From: Portulaca oleracea
Taxonomy: Eukaryota > Streptophyta > Magnoliopsida > Caryophyllales > Portulacaceae
Length of the DNA: 64,000 bases
Assembly: GCA_029582165.1 (NCBI GenBank)
Contig: CM055882.1
Span: forward strand, 13,098,501 to 13,162,500
Direction of reading: 5' to 3'
Shown here piece by piece: positions 34,272 through 45,673 of this stretch. A program made the position numbers and the translations under genes. Position 1 is the first letter of the stretch. Each line of letters starts with the position of its first letter. A model generated the notes under the pieces. It was not told the origin of the DNA, ran no database searches, and saw nothing but the letters and a program-made list of their open reading frames with translations.

Positions 34272-37200
34272 TTATACCCTCCAAAGAAGTTGCAAAAACT
34301 GCCGAGAAGATAATTCTGAAATTTATTTTATCAAGTTTTATATAGGATAATGTCAAATCAAATACGATAAATAAGGCTTAAAAGTTAAGTAATCCTCCAC
34401 TACACATGTGTTGGCTGCCATGCCACCATAATTAACATATTTGAATTCGAACAGTAAGCATATATATGAATAATCAACGATACTTTTCTAAGTCATAATC
34501 GTAAAATGCAACGACAATTATCATTCCTCGTGAAAATTACATTTGCTAATATGAAAGAGACCGGGTTGCTGCTTATCTTGATCGTGTAAGATAGTCATGA
34601 AAATTATGGGTGATTGAATTTATATTATTATCATATTTTTGTTTTGTAATAAGAAATTTTATGATACAAGTAGATAGATTTTGGTATTTACATTCACATA
34701 TAATTTGACATAACTTTTTTTATTCTAAATTCATTATGTATTGATGATGAACATAGTCATTAAAATTCTGATCCTAATCTATGATGCTACGATTTTATGA
34801 TCCAAAAACTTCGATGCGATTCTACTATTTATATTCAGATTCACGATCATACGTGGGTTGATTTCGATCCTATTACCCCATAAATCCAAATTAAGATCCG
34901 ATTCTAAAACGACCTAAATTACGAAAGTTATCAAAACTTTTCTTTGTTGTACAATTATAATTCATGATATATGTGAGATTTTTCAATGGAAAGGGTTAGA
35001 TACATTGAGACGGAATCAAGTATCAAATCAAAGGTTTGAAATTGTAAAAAAGACGTACCACAATTGTGGATTTAATTTGACGATTATTGTTCATTGTCAT
35101 CCTTTAATTAAACATTATTTTTAAAAAAGGATGTTTATGTCATTATCTCACAATATGCTTTCTCCTAAAAGGAAAAACAATATTGTTTGGTTCTTTTTTT
35201 AGGGAATAAAAAATGCAGCAAATAAATTTCAGCAATGCTATTTTAGAATAAATGGAAGTCAGGAGTCAAGCAATAATCATAGTGATAAGTAGTATTTTCC
35301 AAAAAGCTAGTATTTTCCAAAAAGCTAAATAATTAAGCACAATATACGGGTGTACCTAATGTCCTATATGGACTATGGAGTCAAAATGGGGGAAATAGGA
35401 ATATACGACTGAGTCAAGGTACTAGAGGCTCGAACTAAGTGCCCTTTTTTTTTTTTTTAAGAAAACACTTTGTAGATTAGGTTAAATGAATATTAAACAA
35501 AAAGAAAAGGGAAGGAAAGGACTCGAACAACCCAAAAAGAAAAAAAAAAGCATAAATTATATCATTTATCGTAGTCTACCTATTTAAATATATCATATTT
35601 ATTGAAATATATTAATTTTTATGTGATCGATAATTTTTTTTTTTTAAATTATAAATTTAAAAAATGTTAATATATTTTATAATAATATTGATAAATTAAT
35701 GATGATCGAATTTTATAATTAATATTGATGAATTTTCTAAAAAAAATTAATATAAGTGTTATACTTAGATAGGTACACCACAATGAACCATATATAATGA
35801 TTATGGGGGAGGCCGGTGCATTGTAAATGACTTGATCAAGGATGGAAGAAAAAGGTTAGCTAATAGATTGTATATGTTGGCGTGTTAATGGTAAGTAAAT
35901 AAGCATTTTAACCAAACTAATTGAGAATAATATCATTCTCATTTCTCATAATCCATATATTATAATAAGTATAAGTATATAAAAGAGATAATGGCCAAAT
36001 TAACTATCATCTATTTTTCAAGTTGGTCATCAAGGTTCAATTTTGAATTAATGTAAAAAAAATGCGTGTGTGATCATATTTCTCTTTAATAGTTTGATTC
36101 TTAGCTCTTATCTTCAAATCTTGCCAGTTACTTCTGAGATAAAATCTTAGTGTTAGAATATATATAAAATTATTATTAAACTTTCAGTTGTTGGTTTAAA
36201 TTTTTGGTTGAGATTGTTTTATATCCAACAAATAAGATCAGTTTATTAGCCTAAAAGAAATATAGATACAAATCGAATACACTCATTAGCCACACACATA
36301 AATAATGAGAATGTTTTGTTAATTCTTCCCGTAAATTTTTTGAAGGGCAAGTACATATTTAGGAGATCCTTTCCTTAAAGTAGTATACTTTGCAACTCAA
36401 AGGAAATGTTCAAAATATTGCAAAAGCGTGTGAATGATAATTGTTTCCATGTTTTTCCAAATAATTTGTTGCTTGATTACCTTCCCGAAAGTGTGTTGAA
36501 TTTGAAATTGATCCAATTGTTGAAGTAGATGCTAAATATCTAAAATTAGTGTATGTAGTTGTCATAGTAGTGAAAAATCACCACAAACTACTCTCACAAC
36601 TAACTGATTGTCAACTTCAATATTACCGAAGAATAACCCTTTTAAATAGGAAAAAAGAGCCGAGTTCGCAAAATAGTAACTTCTACGATAAGAATGAAAG
36701 TCGAACTACTATTACATACACCTGCTCGACCGCCCGAATCATGAAGTGCAAATCATGTTGTTGCTGCATAACATGTTCTAGACCCATTAAACTTGAGTTT
36801 TATAAAGTCCCAAGGAAAAGGGTTCCATCAAACAAAGATGGTAGACTTTTGAAAAGTGGAGGACACTAGAACCCAAGAAGAAGAGGAGGAAGAAAGAATG
36901 TTTTGAAAACATTGATACTTTGGACTGTAAAATAGTTTGGCCTTTCATTCAATCCAAAACCTCTTGGTAGAAATAACTATTTGGAAGGGGTTGAAAAACT
37001 TTCATTGAAAAGCTATTGAATTACGACCTTTCTATATATTCTTTAATAAGAATGTGATTTTGAGATATCCTTAAGGTCTAGATTGATGCAAATGTTAGAG
37101 TAGATCGAATTACATCTACGAACGGCTGTGGAAAACCATTCATAAATCAATATCAAATCTCAAACCTGTAAAAACCAACATTGAACAACAAGATTATCTA

Positions 37201-37520
37201 AATTTTCTAATTCAAACTAACACATAGAGCAAAAGGGGTTTACAAGCAAAGTTCTATCAAAAGTGTGCCCTTGATTGGTTAGACATTGCGACACATTTGC
37301 CCCATGAACATTTTGACCATTGGTACATATTTAGATTCTACGACCATCCAAATTTCCATTTAAATTATACAACGAACAAATGTTCTTTTTTAATGGAATG
37401 AACAAAACTCTTAAACTAGACATGTAAAATATAAGAAATGTCATTAATTATTTGTATCTATATTCTAGATATCTATACCAGTTAAAAAGTTAAACAACAT
37501 GAGGAGTAAGAAGATTTTGG
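34272..37520. other. Intergenic, no gene seen
   Basis: AT-rich. Two identical 19 bp direct blocks (AGTATTTTCCAAAAAGCTA near 35291-35330) are a local duplication; a T run lies at 35446-35458. A longer frame at 36549-36869 has a cysteine cluster but resembles no family I know and lacks typical gene context, so I do not call it. The mini-repeat at 34753-34912 is listed separately. Confidence 0.5.
34753..34912 (-). repeat. Short dispersed repeat with TTAAAATC ends, copy 1
   Basis: About 160 bp, reverse-complement relative of the repeat at 42236-42395 in the Mpv17 intron. Shared blocks: TAGTAGAATCGNATCGA, ATAAAATCGTAG and TTAGGATNRG. Ends CATTAAAATTCTG and GATTCTAAAACG are weakly inverted, so a MITE is likely. 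Confidence 0.5.
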
Positions 37521-37529
37521 TGCCACCTA

Positions 37530-37812
37530 TGGGTCTGTTATTTTATATGGTAATTTGTGATGTGGTACCATAACTCACCATACTACTTAATATTTTTCCA
37601 CACTTCACCACATTTAACCACAGCCATTATAATATGGTAATATATATATTTTTTCACTTTTCTTCTCCACTTTTCTATTCTCTGTTCTCACCTACCACAT
37701 CAACCACAAATTTCACAAATTTTACAGCATTCCATACTTTACTGAACTTTCCATAATTTCACCAATAACACTTCATTTTCGTATCTTACTAACCACACAA
37801 AACAATAGGACC
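37530..37812 (-). mobile_element. MITE, GTTNTTTTATGCGG family, inverted copy
   Basis: Left end GGGTCTGTTATTTTATATGG and right end CACAAAACAATAGGACC are inverted. The internal blocks CCACATCAACCACAA, TTTCACCA and ACTTTTCTTCTCCACTTTTC are the complement of those in 39038-39309 (GGTCGATGGGATAGG, TGAGAAAAAATGCG). Duplication not clean. Confidence 0.5.
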
Positions 37813-37880
37813 TATATATATCAATCATTAATCCAATGCCATCAAATTTCATACCTAAAATCATTCAACCAATATTCTTA

Positions 37881-38087
37881 GACCCTGTTCTTTGGTTAAG
37901 TTTAACCAACCTATCCAAACCTATTCAAACTTATCATAGCTTATCTAAACCTTACACAATTCTCTAAAAAATATTCACTCTAAAAACACAAATCTCCAAA
38001 AAAGTATCATAACTTATTCAAACCTATCCAAACCTATTCAAACTTATCCATCCAAACCTAAAAATAAATTAACCAAAGAACATGATC
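37881..38087 (-). mobile_element. MITE, CCCTGTTCTTTGG family, copy 4
   Basis: Ends GACCCTGTTCTTTGGTTAA and TTAACCAAAGAACATGATC are good inverted repeats, with TTA on both sides (37878-37880 and 38088-38090). Here the expanded internal pentamer is CTATTCAAAC/CTATCCAAAC rather than GGATT, while the core ACACAATTCTCTAAAAAATA is retained, so the terminal repeat unit changed with the TIR sequence. Confidence 0.7.
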
Positions 38088-38289
38088 TTACTTTTTTTCA
38101 TATTTTGATCTACTCTTAAAGAGATCATCAAATATACTTGCAAATTTTGCATGAGACCATCAATTGATAAATCAGAAGTTGGTAAAATAAATTAACATCC
38201 GATGATCAAACTAAATTATATTTTTATATTGTTTTAAATTGAGAATAGAAAGTTCAAAAATGAAAAATAGAATATTTTGGGGTTAACAA

Positions 38290-38720
38290 GGAGGAGGATA
38301 GTGGGGGAGGTTGAGTTGTTGACTCGTTCTCTGTCTCTAGATTTGAAGAAGTCAGTCAAGTAAAGAAGATAGAGAGAGAGAGAGAGAGAGAGAGACTGTG
38401 TAATATTCTGTCACAGTGTCAGTGTGTCCTACTGCAACGTGTCCCTTTTTATTATTTTTCTTTATTTAATTTTGCTGTACTATTTCTTTGTCCTTTTCCT
38501 TTTGCTTTTCCCTTTTTTTGCTTTTACCTTTTTATTCAACTTATATGATCTCATCTAAATCTAATCGCTGACACCCCCTCCAGCGGACACCGCTTTGTTT
38601 GTCCCCCCAACCTCTGTGGGTCCCAGCTTTTCCCTTGCGTCATCCCTGCGTTTGCATCGCGTCACTCTCTATTTCCTTCCAGAACATACTCCCCTGGAGC
38701 TAGCTCCCTTCCTTTAACCT
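38290..38720. other. GC-richer island, possible promoter remnant
   Basis: Contains a GA microsatellite (38366-38395), TTGACTC, GTCAGTCAAG, CACAGTGTCAGTGTG and a C-rich block (38571-38680 with TGTCCCCCC, GTGGGTCCC and GCGTCAC). No ORF follows on either strand. It could be a promoter whose gene lies elsewhere or is gone. Confidence 0.2.
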
Positions 38721-39037
38721 TAAAGGCTTAAAAAAAAAAGTAAAAAGTAAAAACACACACAAAAATCAAAATAATTGTACTACTCATACAGAAAACGAGA
38801 CAATTAATTAATAAAGAGTCTTCGTAGAATTTCGAAAAATGGGTTTTGGAAAAATGATCTTCGAGAGGATTTAATTATGGGTTATAGGATGGATAGTGGA
38901 TACCAAATTTTCCATCATTTAAATATAGTTTAAATTAAAATTAAAATTAATATTTGCAAATTTCATCCAAATAAAATAAGAAATGACCGGATGCAACAAT
39001 CTCATCATTGAATTTTACAATTTAGAATAATCGTTTA

Positions 39038-39309
39038 AGACTTCGTTCTTTCATACAGTTGGTGCGATGTGGTAATGGTTCGATGCGGTGAAATTTGAAA
39101 AAGTGTGGTGTAGTGTAGTGACTTATGGTAAAAGTTGTGGTCGATGGGATAGGTGATGAGAAAAAATGCGAAAAGTAGAAAAGAAAAGTTATGAGAAAGA
39201 AAATGAAGAGATATTAGTAATAATTATACTGTGGTGTGATGAAGTGATAGAAATTAAAGAGTACGATGCAGTATGATATCACACCGCAACCTACTGCATA
39301 AAAGAACTA
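39038..39309 (+). mobile_element. MITE, GTTNTTTTATGCGG family
   Basis: Begins ACTTCGTTCTTTCATACAG and ends CTGCATAAAAGAAC, with internal GTGTGGTGTAGTG and TATGATATCACACCGC blocks shared with 1370-1499. TAA-like sequence on both sides. Confidence 0.5.
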
Positions 39310-39789
39310 AACATAAATATAGCTAAAGAGTAAAGATAGAAAAGTTTTTCAATTCCGAACTCCAATTGTCCTAAAACTTTAAGCTGATTTATTTTGAGAA
39401 AAGCATATTGATGCATGAGTTAAATTTTTTCAACGAGAGATAAATGTTTCTTATTCTAATAAAATTGTGATTATTATTACAATATTTGCGTACTATTAAT
39501 TGTTTTCCTTTTATAGTCTATTATTTTCTCGATCGATAATGATCCCACTCCATCAAACTTGTCAATATTTCTTCACTACAAAGAATTTATTGTTATTCAA
39601 GAATTGTATTGATTAGTAAGGAGTAAGGACAGATTTTAAATGGTCTCAAAAAACAGAATAAACTCAACTACCAACCAATAAAGACCAACAATTTTATTTA
39701 TTTAGCTATTTATTTGTTCATTTGCTTTTGATGAATAGTGATGTGAAAGTTGGAGTTGAATTCTAAACAATAAAATACTCCTATTTGTC

Positions 39790-39960
39790 AAAGTAACATG
39801 AAGAGAGAGGCCCACTTGCCTTGATATTCCAAAAGTCCAAATTGGGCCCACCCATGCAGATGGTGGGCCCAAAATAACACCAGTCAAAGCATACAAAACT
39901 AGGCCCACCCGGGAAAGATTCCCGAGCCCACAAACCCAACTAATCCAGGCCCAACCCAAG
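39790..39960. promoter_or_regulatory. Cluster of GGCCCA (site II-type) motifs
   Basis: At least six GGCCCA or TGGGCC cores in 170 bp (GAGGCCCACTT, TTGGGCCCACC, GTGGGCCCAAA, TAGGCCCACCC, CAGGCCCAACC, plus GAGCCCACAAA). Such cores bind TCP factors and mark promoters of housekeeping and organelle-biogenesis genes. The nearest gene is Mpv17, but this lies beyond its 3' end, so its target is unknown. Confidence 0.35.
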
Positions 39961-40667
39961 TGTTTACATCAGGTAGACGAATCATCACTATCATTGACAT
40001 CATAAACTGGTCAATTTTGCTGCCTTATTTCACAAAATGCCGAGATTAGTTTACGTTCCAAATAATTCTGATGTTACATACATACACCCCACAAAATATA
40101 TAGAAAATAAAGCGAACAATTTACCAAAATTGTACAATAATTCCTAAATTTTCGCCGCATATATGTCATGTTGCAAGGTTGTTAAGTACAACTTCCTATG
40201 TGGGTCCAATTTTCATAATTGTAGGCTATAAAGAGATCTAGATATAAACAGACGGGCCTATTGGAATTCAGCATTCTCGTACACGAACAACTTAAAACAC
40301 ATGATATTGGAGGATAAACGATAACAACGAAATGAACAAATGAAATTGAAGATGACCGAATACAAGTTGATCTCTAGGTGAAATACTGAAATTGAATTCC
40401 AATGCTGACAATATGGGGCAATGTCCAAAGACCATGAATGTCTTTATCAAAATAGGGAAGAATATATATACCCCACAATTTGACTTGTGCAAGTTGGGCC
40501 ATTTCTCAGTTCAACTGTGCAGCATGACTCTGCAAACAGCAACCTTGGGCAGCGGCAAGTGGGGGACGAAATTGGAGAAACATTAGGTTGTTGAAACACG
40601 CAATAGATCAAAACTTTGCAGCGGTTTATGTAGCTGGTAGCGGTTGTGAAAGGGAATATTACTACAC

Positions 40668-40772
40668 TTAAAGCACATAAACTTGCTTCTCTTTTGGATT
40701 CGGGACGGATTTTGTGATTTGAGTAATTCCTTTATCTGCTTCATTTTTCAGTTCTTCGTTCCTCCATCGTAC
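40668..40772 (-). other. Possible extra 3' exon of the Mpv17 gene, open in frame
   Basis: On the minus strand an acceptor (TTTCTCAG ending at 40773) precedes 34 sense codons and TAA (40668-40670). The last coding exon of the Mpv17 gene ends exactly in TAG followed by GTATGT, an ideal donor. Splicing there would place this segment directly after the stop, in the same frame. Most simply it is a 3' untranslated exon. Alternatively the TAG is a recent mutation that shortened the protein. Confidence 0.35.
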
Positions 40773-41338
40773 CTGAGAAAGATATTGTAAGCAAATACGA
40801 AAAATTTAGAACTTCTAACTGAATACAACTCCCTATAGAAGCCTCACTTTTGCAGGGTCTGGAGCGATGATCCAGAATTAGGTAATCTTACCTCTATTAT
40901 TGGTATTGTTTGTAGAGAGGTTGATTCCAGAATACCACAATTTGAAGACGTTTTATACTAGTAACTTAATAAAGAAGCCTATTTGAGCAAAAGAAATACC
41001 CCTCCACCCAGCCTTATGCCTATTGTTGAATAATACATATTACATAGATGGGCCTGGGTTAGGGTGTCGAACCCCTATTAATTGATGAACGATGAGATAA
41101 TTTTTGTTTACTCTATGACACTCCAAAATTTAAAAGATTTTCTACAAGTTTTAGCATGGATTGTTGACGAAGTTGTATCACCTATTATTCCACAGCGAAT
41201 AATGTTGGTTGGTCCATAATGCTTCCTTTATGGTTGTATTTATACCGTGTGTTATTTTGAGCTAAATAGATTACTGAAAAACTACTTAAATGAGGCAAAT
41301 GCCAAGTCCATGTAGATTGTAAACAACACTGTACATAC
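40773..41338 (-). other. Mpv17 3' flank or last intron
   Basis: No independent gene. If the downstream exon is real this is an intron of about 566 bp with a GTATGT donor at 41338 and a TCTTTCTCAG acceptor at 40773; otherwise it is 3' untranslated sequence and spacer. Confidence 0.4.
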
Positions 41339-44300
41339 CTATTTTGGGGCAACCTCTTTGTGAGCTTTAAATGATAGGATCACATTCCATACCAGAGCAA
41401 CAACATTGGAAGCAAGAACCTGAAATTCAAACGATAAATCGGTGTGATAATGTAGTACAAATATTATTATAAACTGAATGCAGTAATAGCTATGATTTTG
41501 GCCTCAATAGACAACAAAACCAGACCTAATACTTCAAAATCCCACCCAAGATGCCCTTAAATTTTGTAATTTAGAGAGACTGGTGCCAATTAACCCAAGA
41601 TTTTGAAATAATTTTCTGCCTACTACTCCATAGAAGAAAAAAAGGTATTTTACTATATAGTCCATTACAATAAAAGTTGAAAAAAAAATAATCTTTTCCA
41701 ACTAGCCAGATTATGGACAATGCCTCAACAAACAAAGACGACGTTTAAACAAAAAGGGGTCACCATGCATAGCAGAACCCCCAAAACCTGGCAATGAGAT
41801 ATTAGTTGCTGATACTAAAACATGCACACAGCTAACTTGCTTTCAGCTTTCCAGATAATCTTGTGTCTCGTGAGACAGTGACGGAGATCTTTATAAATCA
41901 GAAGCAAACACGAGTTTGAAATGAAGTTGTGGGTACCTGGAATTGCTGTGGGACGAAACGGAAGTTGAGGAACTGAAAGGGTATCCACAATTGCCAATTT
42001 GCAAGGACAGATGAAAACCATTCCTTCAGGGGGGGAAAGAAGAAGAGAAAAAAGAGCTTACATTAGCAAGAGCATATAGCTACACATTATTAGCAAAATA
42101 CAAATGGCCACAATTCCCATCTAGCGCTGGCAAAAATCTATTTCACCTGGATACTCAAATCTGTCCACCCCAAGCAAACCGGGTGTGATCATCCAAATTT
42201 TACATTTGGTCAACTTGGACATGTCCGATGCAAGGTTGTTAAAATCGGGATCCTAACTGGAAACTATGGGGAAGCTAGGATCAGAAATTAGCCCATGTAG
42301 GATCGTGGATCGTGTGCAAATAGTAGAATCGTATCGAGGATTTTGGACCATAAAATCGTAGGATCGTAAATTAGGATAGGGATTTTAATAATTATGGTCC
42401 GATGTAAAATTGGGTTCGGTTCTGGTTTAGGGTTACAAATACGAATTGTCCAAATGTTGCGTCAAATTTGAGTTCGGGCATTTTTTTACAAATTCAGACA
42501 ATGTTTGAACCAGGACCTGAATATTTGGACAATGTCTAACAAATTCGGGCATTCCGTCAATTGGACAATTCAATCAATTATGGTCCAATCGACAAATAAA
42601 ATTGGGACAATTCAGGTCCTGGTTCGAACATGACAAAGTGTCTGAGTTCGAACTTCGGATCAGGTTTGAAGACTTTGTCCGCACGTGAATTGACCTAAAC
42701 CCAAATTCCTGACATTGCTATTCCCATACAAGATTTTCAAATCACAAAAATTGGGACGAGAAAGATAGAACAAAATAAAACAGGGCAAAAACCTGTTGAA
42801 GCTTCGGGACAACTTGTGATGGCCTTCCTTCCAATGTGACCAATGCAGATAAGAACACCGCAATAAACGCAGGTGCAAAAACAAACTACAACAAGTACAG
42901 ATCCATCCATGAGTCGAAAAACACGAACCCCAGCAGCAATTGAATTTTATTAACAGGAGAATAGCAATCAAACAGAGAGAAGTACGCAAATATGATTCAA
43001 TAAAGAGGAAAACCTGATCAAGTAGAAGACGCAGGAAAGCACCCGTAGCTCCAGGCAGAGGAATCAATTTACTGAGATACAAGTACCTATTACACGAATT
43101 GTAAGATAGCGTGCAGTGAGAACATGAAATATTGGCAGCCATTTAGTTGGTTACTGCTATTACTACTGACAATAGGAAAAGATGACAAATGTGAAGGAAT
43201 GTCAATATCAGGATTTTGAATCGTAAACATCACCAGAAATGCAGAGTTGGGCCCACCAAAGAAAATCCCAAAAAGGTGAACACAAAGATTCGTTTGAGGT
43301 CCAGCGATGGCACTTTATCTATAGCAAGCTGTAGAAGAATGACGTAACTATGTCAGCGAGGTAAAAATGGAGATAATGAGTACTTAACATAGTAAAAAAC
43401 AGACGGATTAGGTACTATATAACCAAAGAATCCACTACATCCGACAATGTACATACAGTGAAAGGCCTTGTTTAAGCAAGAACAGGCATAAAAGAAGGAA
43501 TTTCATCTTTGCAGAACGATCCATAGTCAATGTGTGGTCACATCTTAAGAACATCTTCATAACATAAAATCATGTTACTTCAAAAATTCACTTTGCCTTG
43601 GGGAATATTTTTACACTATCTTTCAATTGGGGCCCAAATGGCACAAAATTTTGAGAAAACTGTGGAGTCTGATGCGAGAACTACGTCAGATGCTTGGCAT
43701 TCCAACAGGTGCGGCCAAGTCTGATGTGAGAACTAAAGACGTAACGATTAGATTCCTTTGCACTTCCAAAGTAATGAACCAAATACACATAAAGCAATCG
43801 AGACATGGAGAAGACTAGGCACTTGGTTCAGGAGCCGAAAGTAAGTGTTAAACGCTAACCTTAATAGTATTAAGAATCTATTGTTTATGATGGTATTGGA
43901 ACAGTTACAGACTTGTACGCATTGAAATTGTCTAAGCAATTTGTTTTCTTTTGTACAGATTTGTTCAGAGGGACATATACAATTATTGATATTGTATATA
44001 GGGAGGGGGATACATAGAGCACTCTACATAGTATTCACCATTTCATCTTCATTGTGGCAGCAACCATTAAGCATTCATACCTGGCATATCAAATCTCCAA
44101 TCAGTGTCAACAATGCAGAGGTTACAGCTTTCGTTAGGACAGGAAAATTTGCAAGAAGCTCCAGGTACCTTTAACATAAACAATAACCGTTAGCCAAAGT
44201 TCATAATGGAGTAAACACTGTGCTTGAGAACATTGATGCCTTTAATAAGTGGTTTCCGTATTTCACAAACACAGGCCAAATAAAGTAACAAATTGTTCAA

Positions 44301-45428
44301 GGGATGCACACACTTTTCATGAAAATGATTCAACTACCTTTCAGCCTCAAGATCCTCCTCATGACACAGATATCACAAAATCACAAGGAATTTCTGTGTA
44401 TAACTTCGTTCAAAACGGTAAGGAATTTGCACTTGGTACCCAAATAAATTGAGTTGTTGAACAATGAACACAATTATGAAATTTTGTCGACACAAAGGGT
44501 ACATCTGACACTCGTCTTTAAGCCAAAACTACTTGCTAACTGATACAAATGTAAAACCACTACCGGTCCTTCAACCAAAAGCTTAAGCTAATTGTTCAAG
44601 GCTCGCGAATGACTTTATACTTGAACACACCTTCTTATGTGAATGTGAAACTAAGACTTCTGGCTAAGAACCAACCCAACATTGACGCCTACGCTAATCG
44701 CTGAGGGCCCATGAATGTTTTTATACTTCAACACATACCTGGTTAATTATCAAAGACCTTCATGTTAATCACATTTTTCACACCATTGTCACCATACTAA
44801 GACCTACCAAGTAAGCGAGTAACAATTTAAAAGCTGTGCAATTTCACCATTTTTATCACTGTTATACTGTTATCTTTCTTCACTGCCAACAAAACACATG
44901 TTCATTTTCTAATTGTTTAAAAGCACTGAAGATTTCTCAACCAAAAGTTCACTAAAAACTGAATAAACCCATTAATTGTTAACACTAGCACTTACAACAA
45001 GCATAACAACACTCAAATTATGGGCCAAAAAGACGAGAAATTTACCATGAAAGCGGGCTCCAGTTAGAACTACTCTCACCCCCGTCGCCCAACCCACCGG
45101 AATCTCCTCCGCCGCCGCTACCTCCGCCGCTTCCGCCACCAGGGGAGCCACCATTTCCGCCGTCGACACCCAAGCCATCTTCAGAAACAGCGGAAACAGG
45201 GGTGTAATCGTGACCCATTGGACCAAAACTCAAGCTCTTCGACAAGGGAAACGCTCTGTTACTATCAACACTGAAACGGGACAAAATTGGACGTCGCAAT
45301 GAGGCAGAAACTGAAGAAGGGTGAGTTGGGGTGGTGCGAAGAAGAGGAATTGTGGAACGATAGAGAGTGGTGGTGGGGTGGAAAAGAAACGGAGATTGGA
45401 GGAGAATTGTTGTTGAAGTGGGTGCCAT
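41339..45428 (-). CDS. Mpv17/PMP22 family membrane protein, seven exons
   Basis: Minus-strand gene for a 299-residue protein. Coding exons: 45428-45046, 44168-44081, 43328-43234, 43086-43014, 42885-42793, 42023-41937, 41419-41339. Every intron has GT-AG borders and the frame is kept. The ATG at 45428 is the first in frame, with a TAA upstream at 45480-45482. Residues 1 to about 60 are rich in Ser, Thr and Arg without acidic residues, a likely plastid transit peptide, followed by a Gly-rich linker (about residues 82-120). The Mpv17/PMP22 domain fills the rest: YLELLANFPVLTKAVTSALL, GDLICQ, GPTLHFWYLYLSK, LLLDQ, EWFSSVLANWQLWIPFQFLNF, FVPQQ, ALVWNVILSFKAHKE, with four predicted membrane segments. 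The family forms small integral membrane proteins of organelles, and this form resembles the chloroplast-targeted plant branch. Molecular role is uncertain. The TAG stop abuts a splice donor. Confidence 0.93.
42236..42395 (+). repeat. Short dispersed repeat with TTAAAATC ends, copy 2
   Basis: In intron 5 of the Mpv17 gene. Ends GTTGTTAAAATCGGGATCC and AGGGATTTTAATAATTA are inverted. Relative of 34753-34912 in the opposite orientation. Confidence 0.5.
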
Positions 45429-45673
45429 TGATGGGTAGTTGTTTGGGTCGGTTGCTTGGGAATTTGGGATGGAATTCAATTATGAAATTTGAGAAATTGA
45501 GGTTGAAATGGAGAAGAAAGTAAGTTGGTATTGGACGACGTTGTATCGAACAAATATTCCTAAATTAGGGCAGTGGAGGCGCCAAATTGAAGCATACTAT
45601 TTGCCCATTTGGAACTTCTAGCCAAGGGTTTGTCACTAGGGTTGTGCCAAAGGTTTTTAATTAGGTTGATGTT
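45429..45673 (-). promoter_or_regulatory. Mpv17 5' leader and truncated proximal promoter
   Basis: Only 245 bp separate the start codon from the LINE-derived insertion. The region contains a CT-rich leader (minus sense, near 45500-45520) and GGCGCC/AAATTTGGCG-like sequence near 45575. No clear TATA box, which is common in plastid-protein genes. More distal promoter sequence has been pushed beyond 46639. Confidence 0.4.

Noticed and set aside
36549..36869. 106-codon frame with a cysteine cluster
   Set aside because: No family resemblance, no promoter or leader context, located among decayed intergenic sequence; length is within chance expectation for a 64 kb window.
45429..45479. Longer N-terminus of the Mpv17 protein starting at 45479
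   Set aside because: The codon at 45479 is TTG, directly after an in-frame TAA; the first ATG is at 45428 and gives a normal transit peptide.
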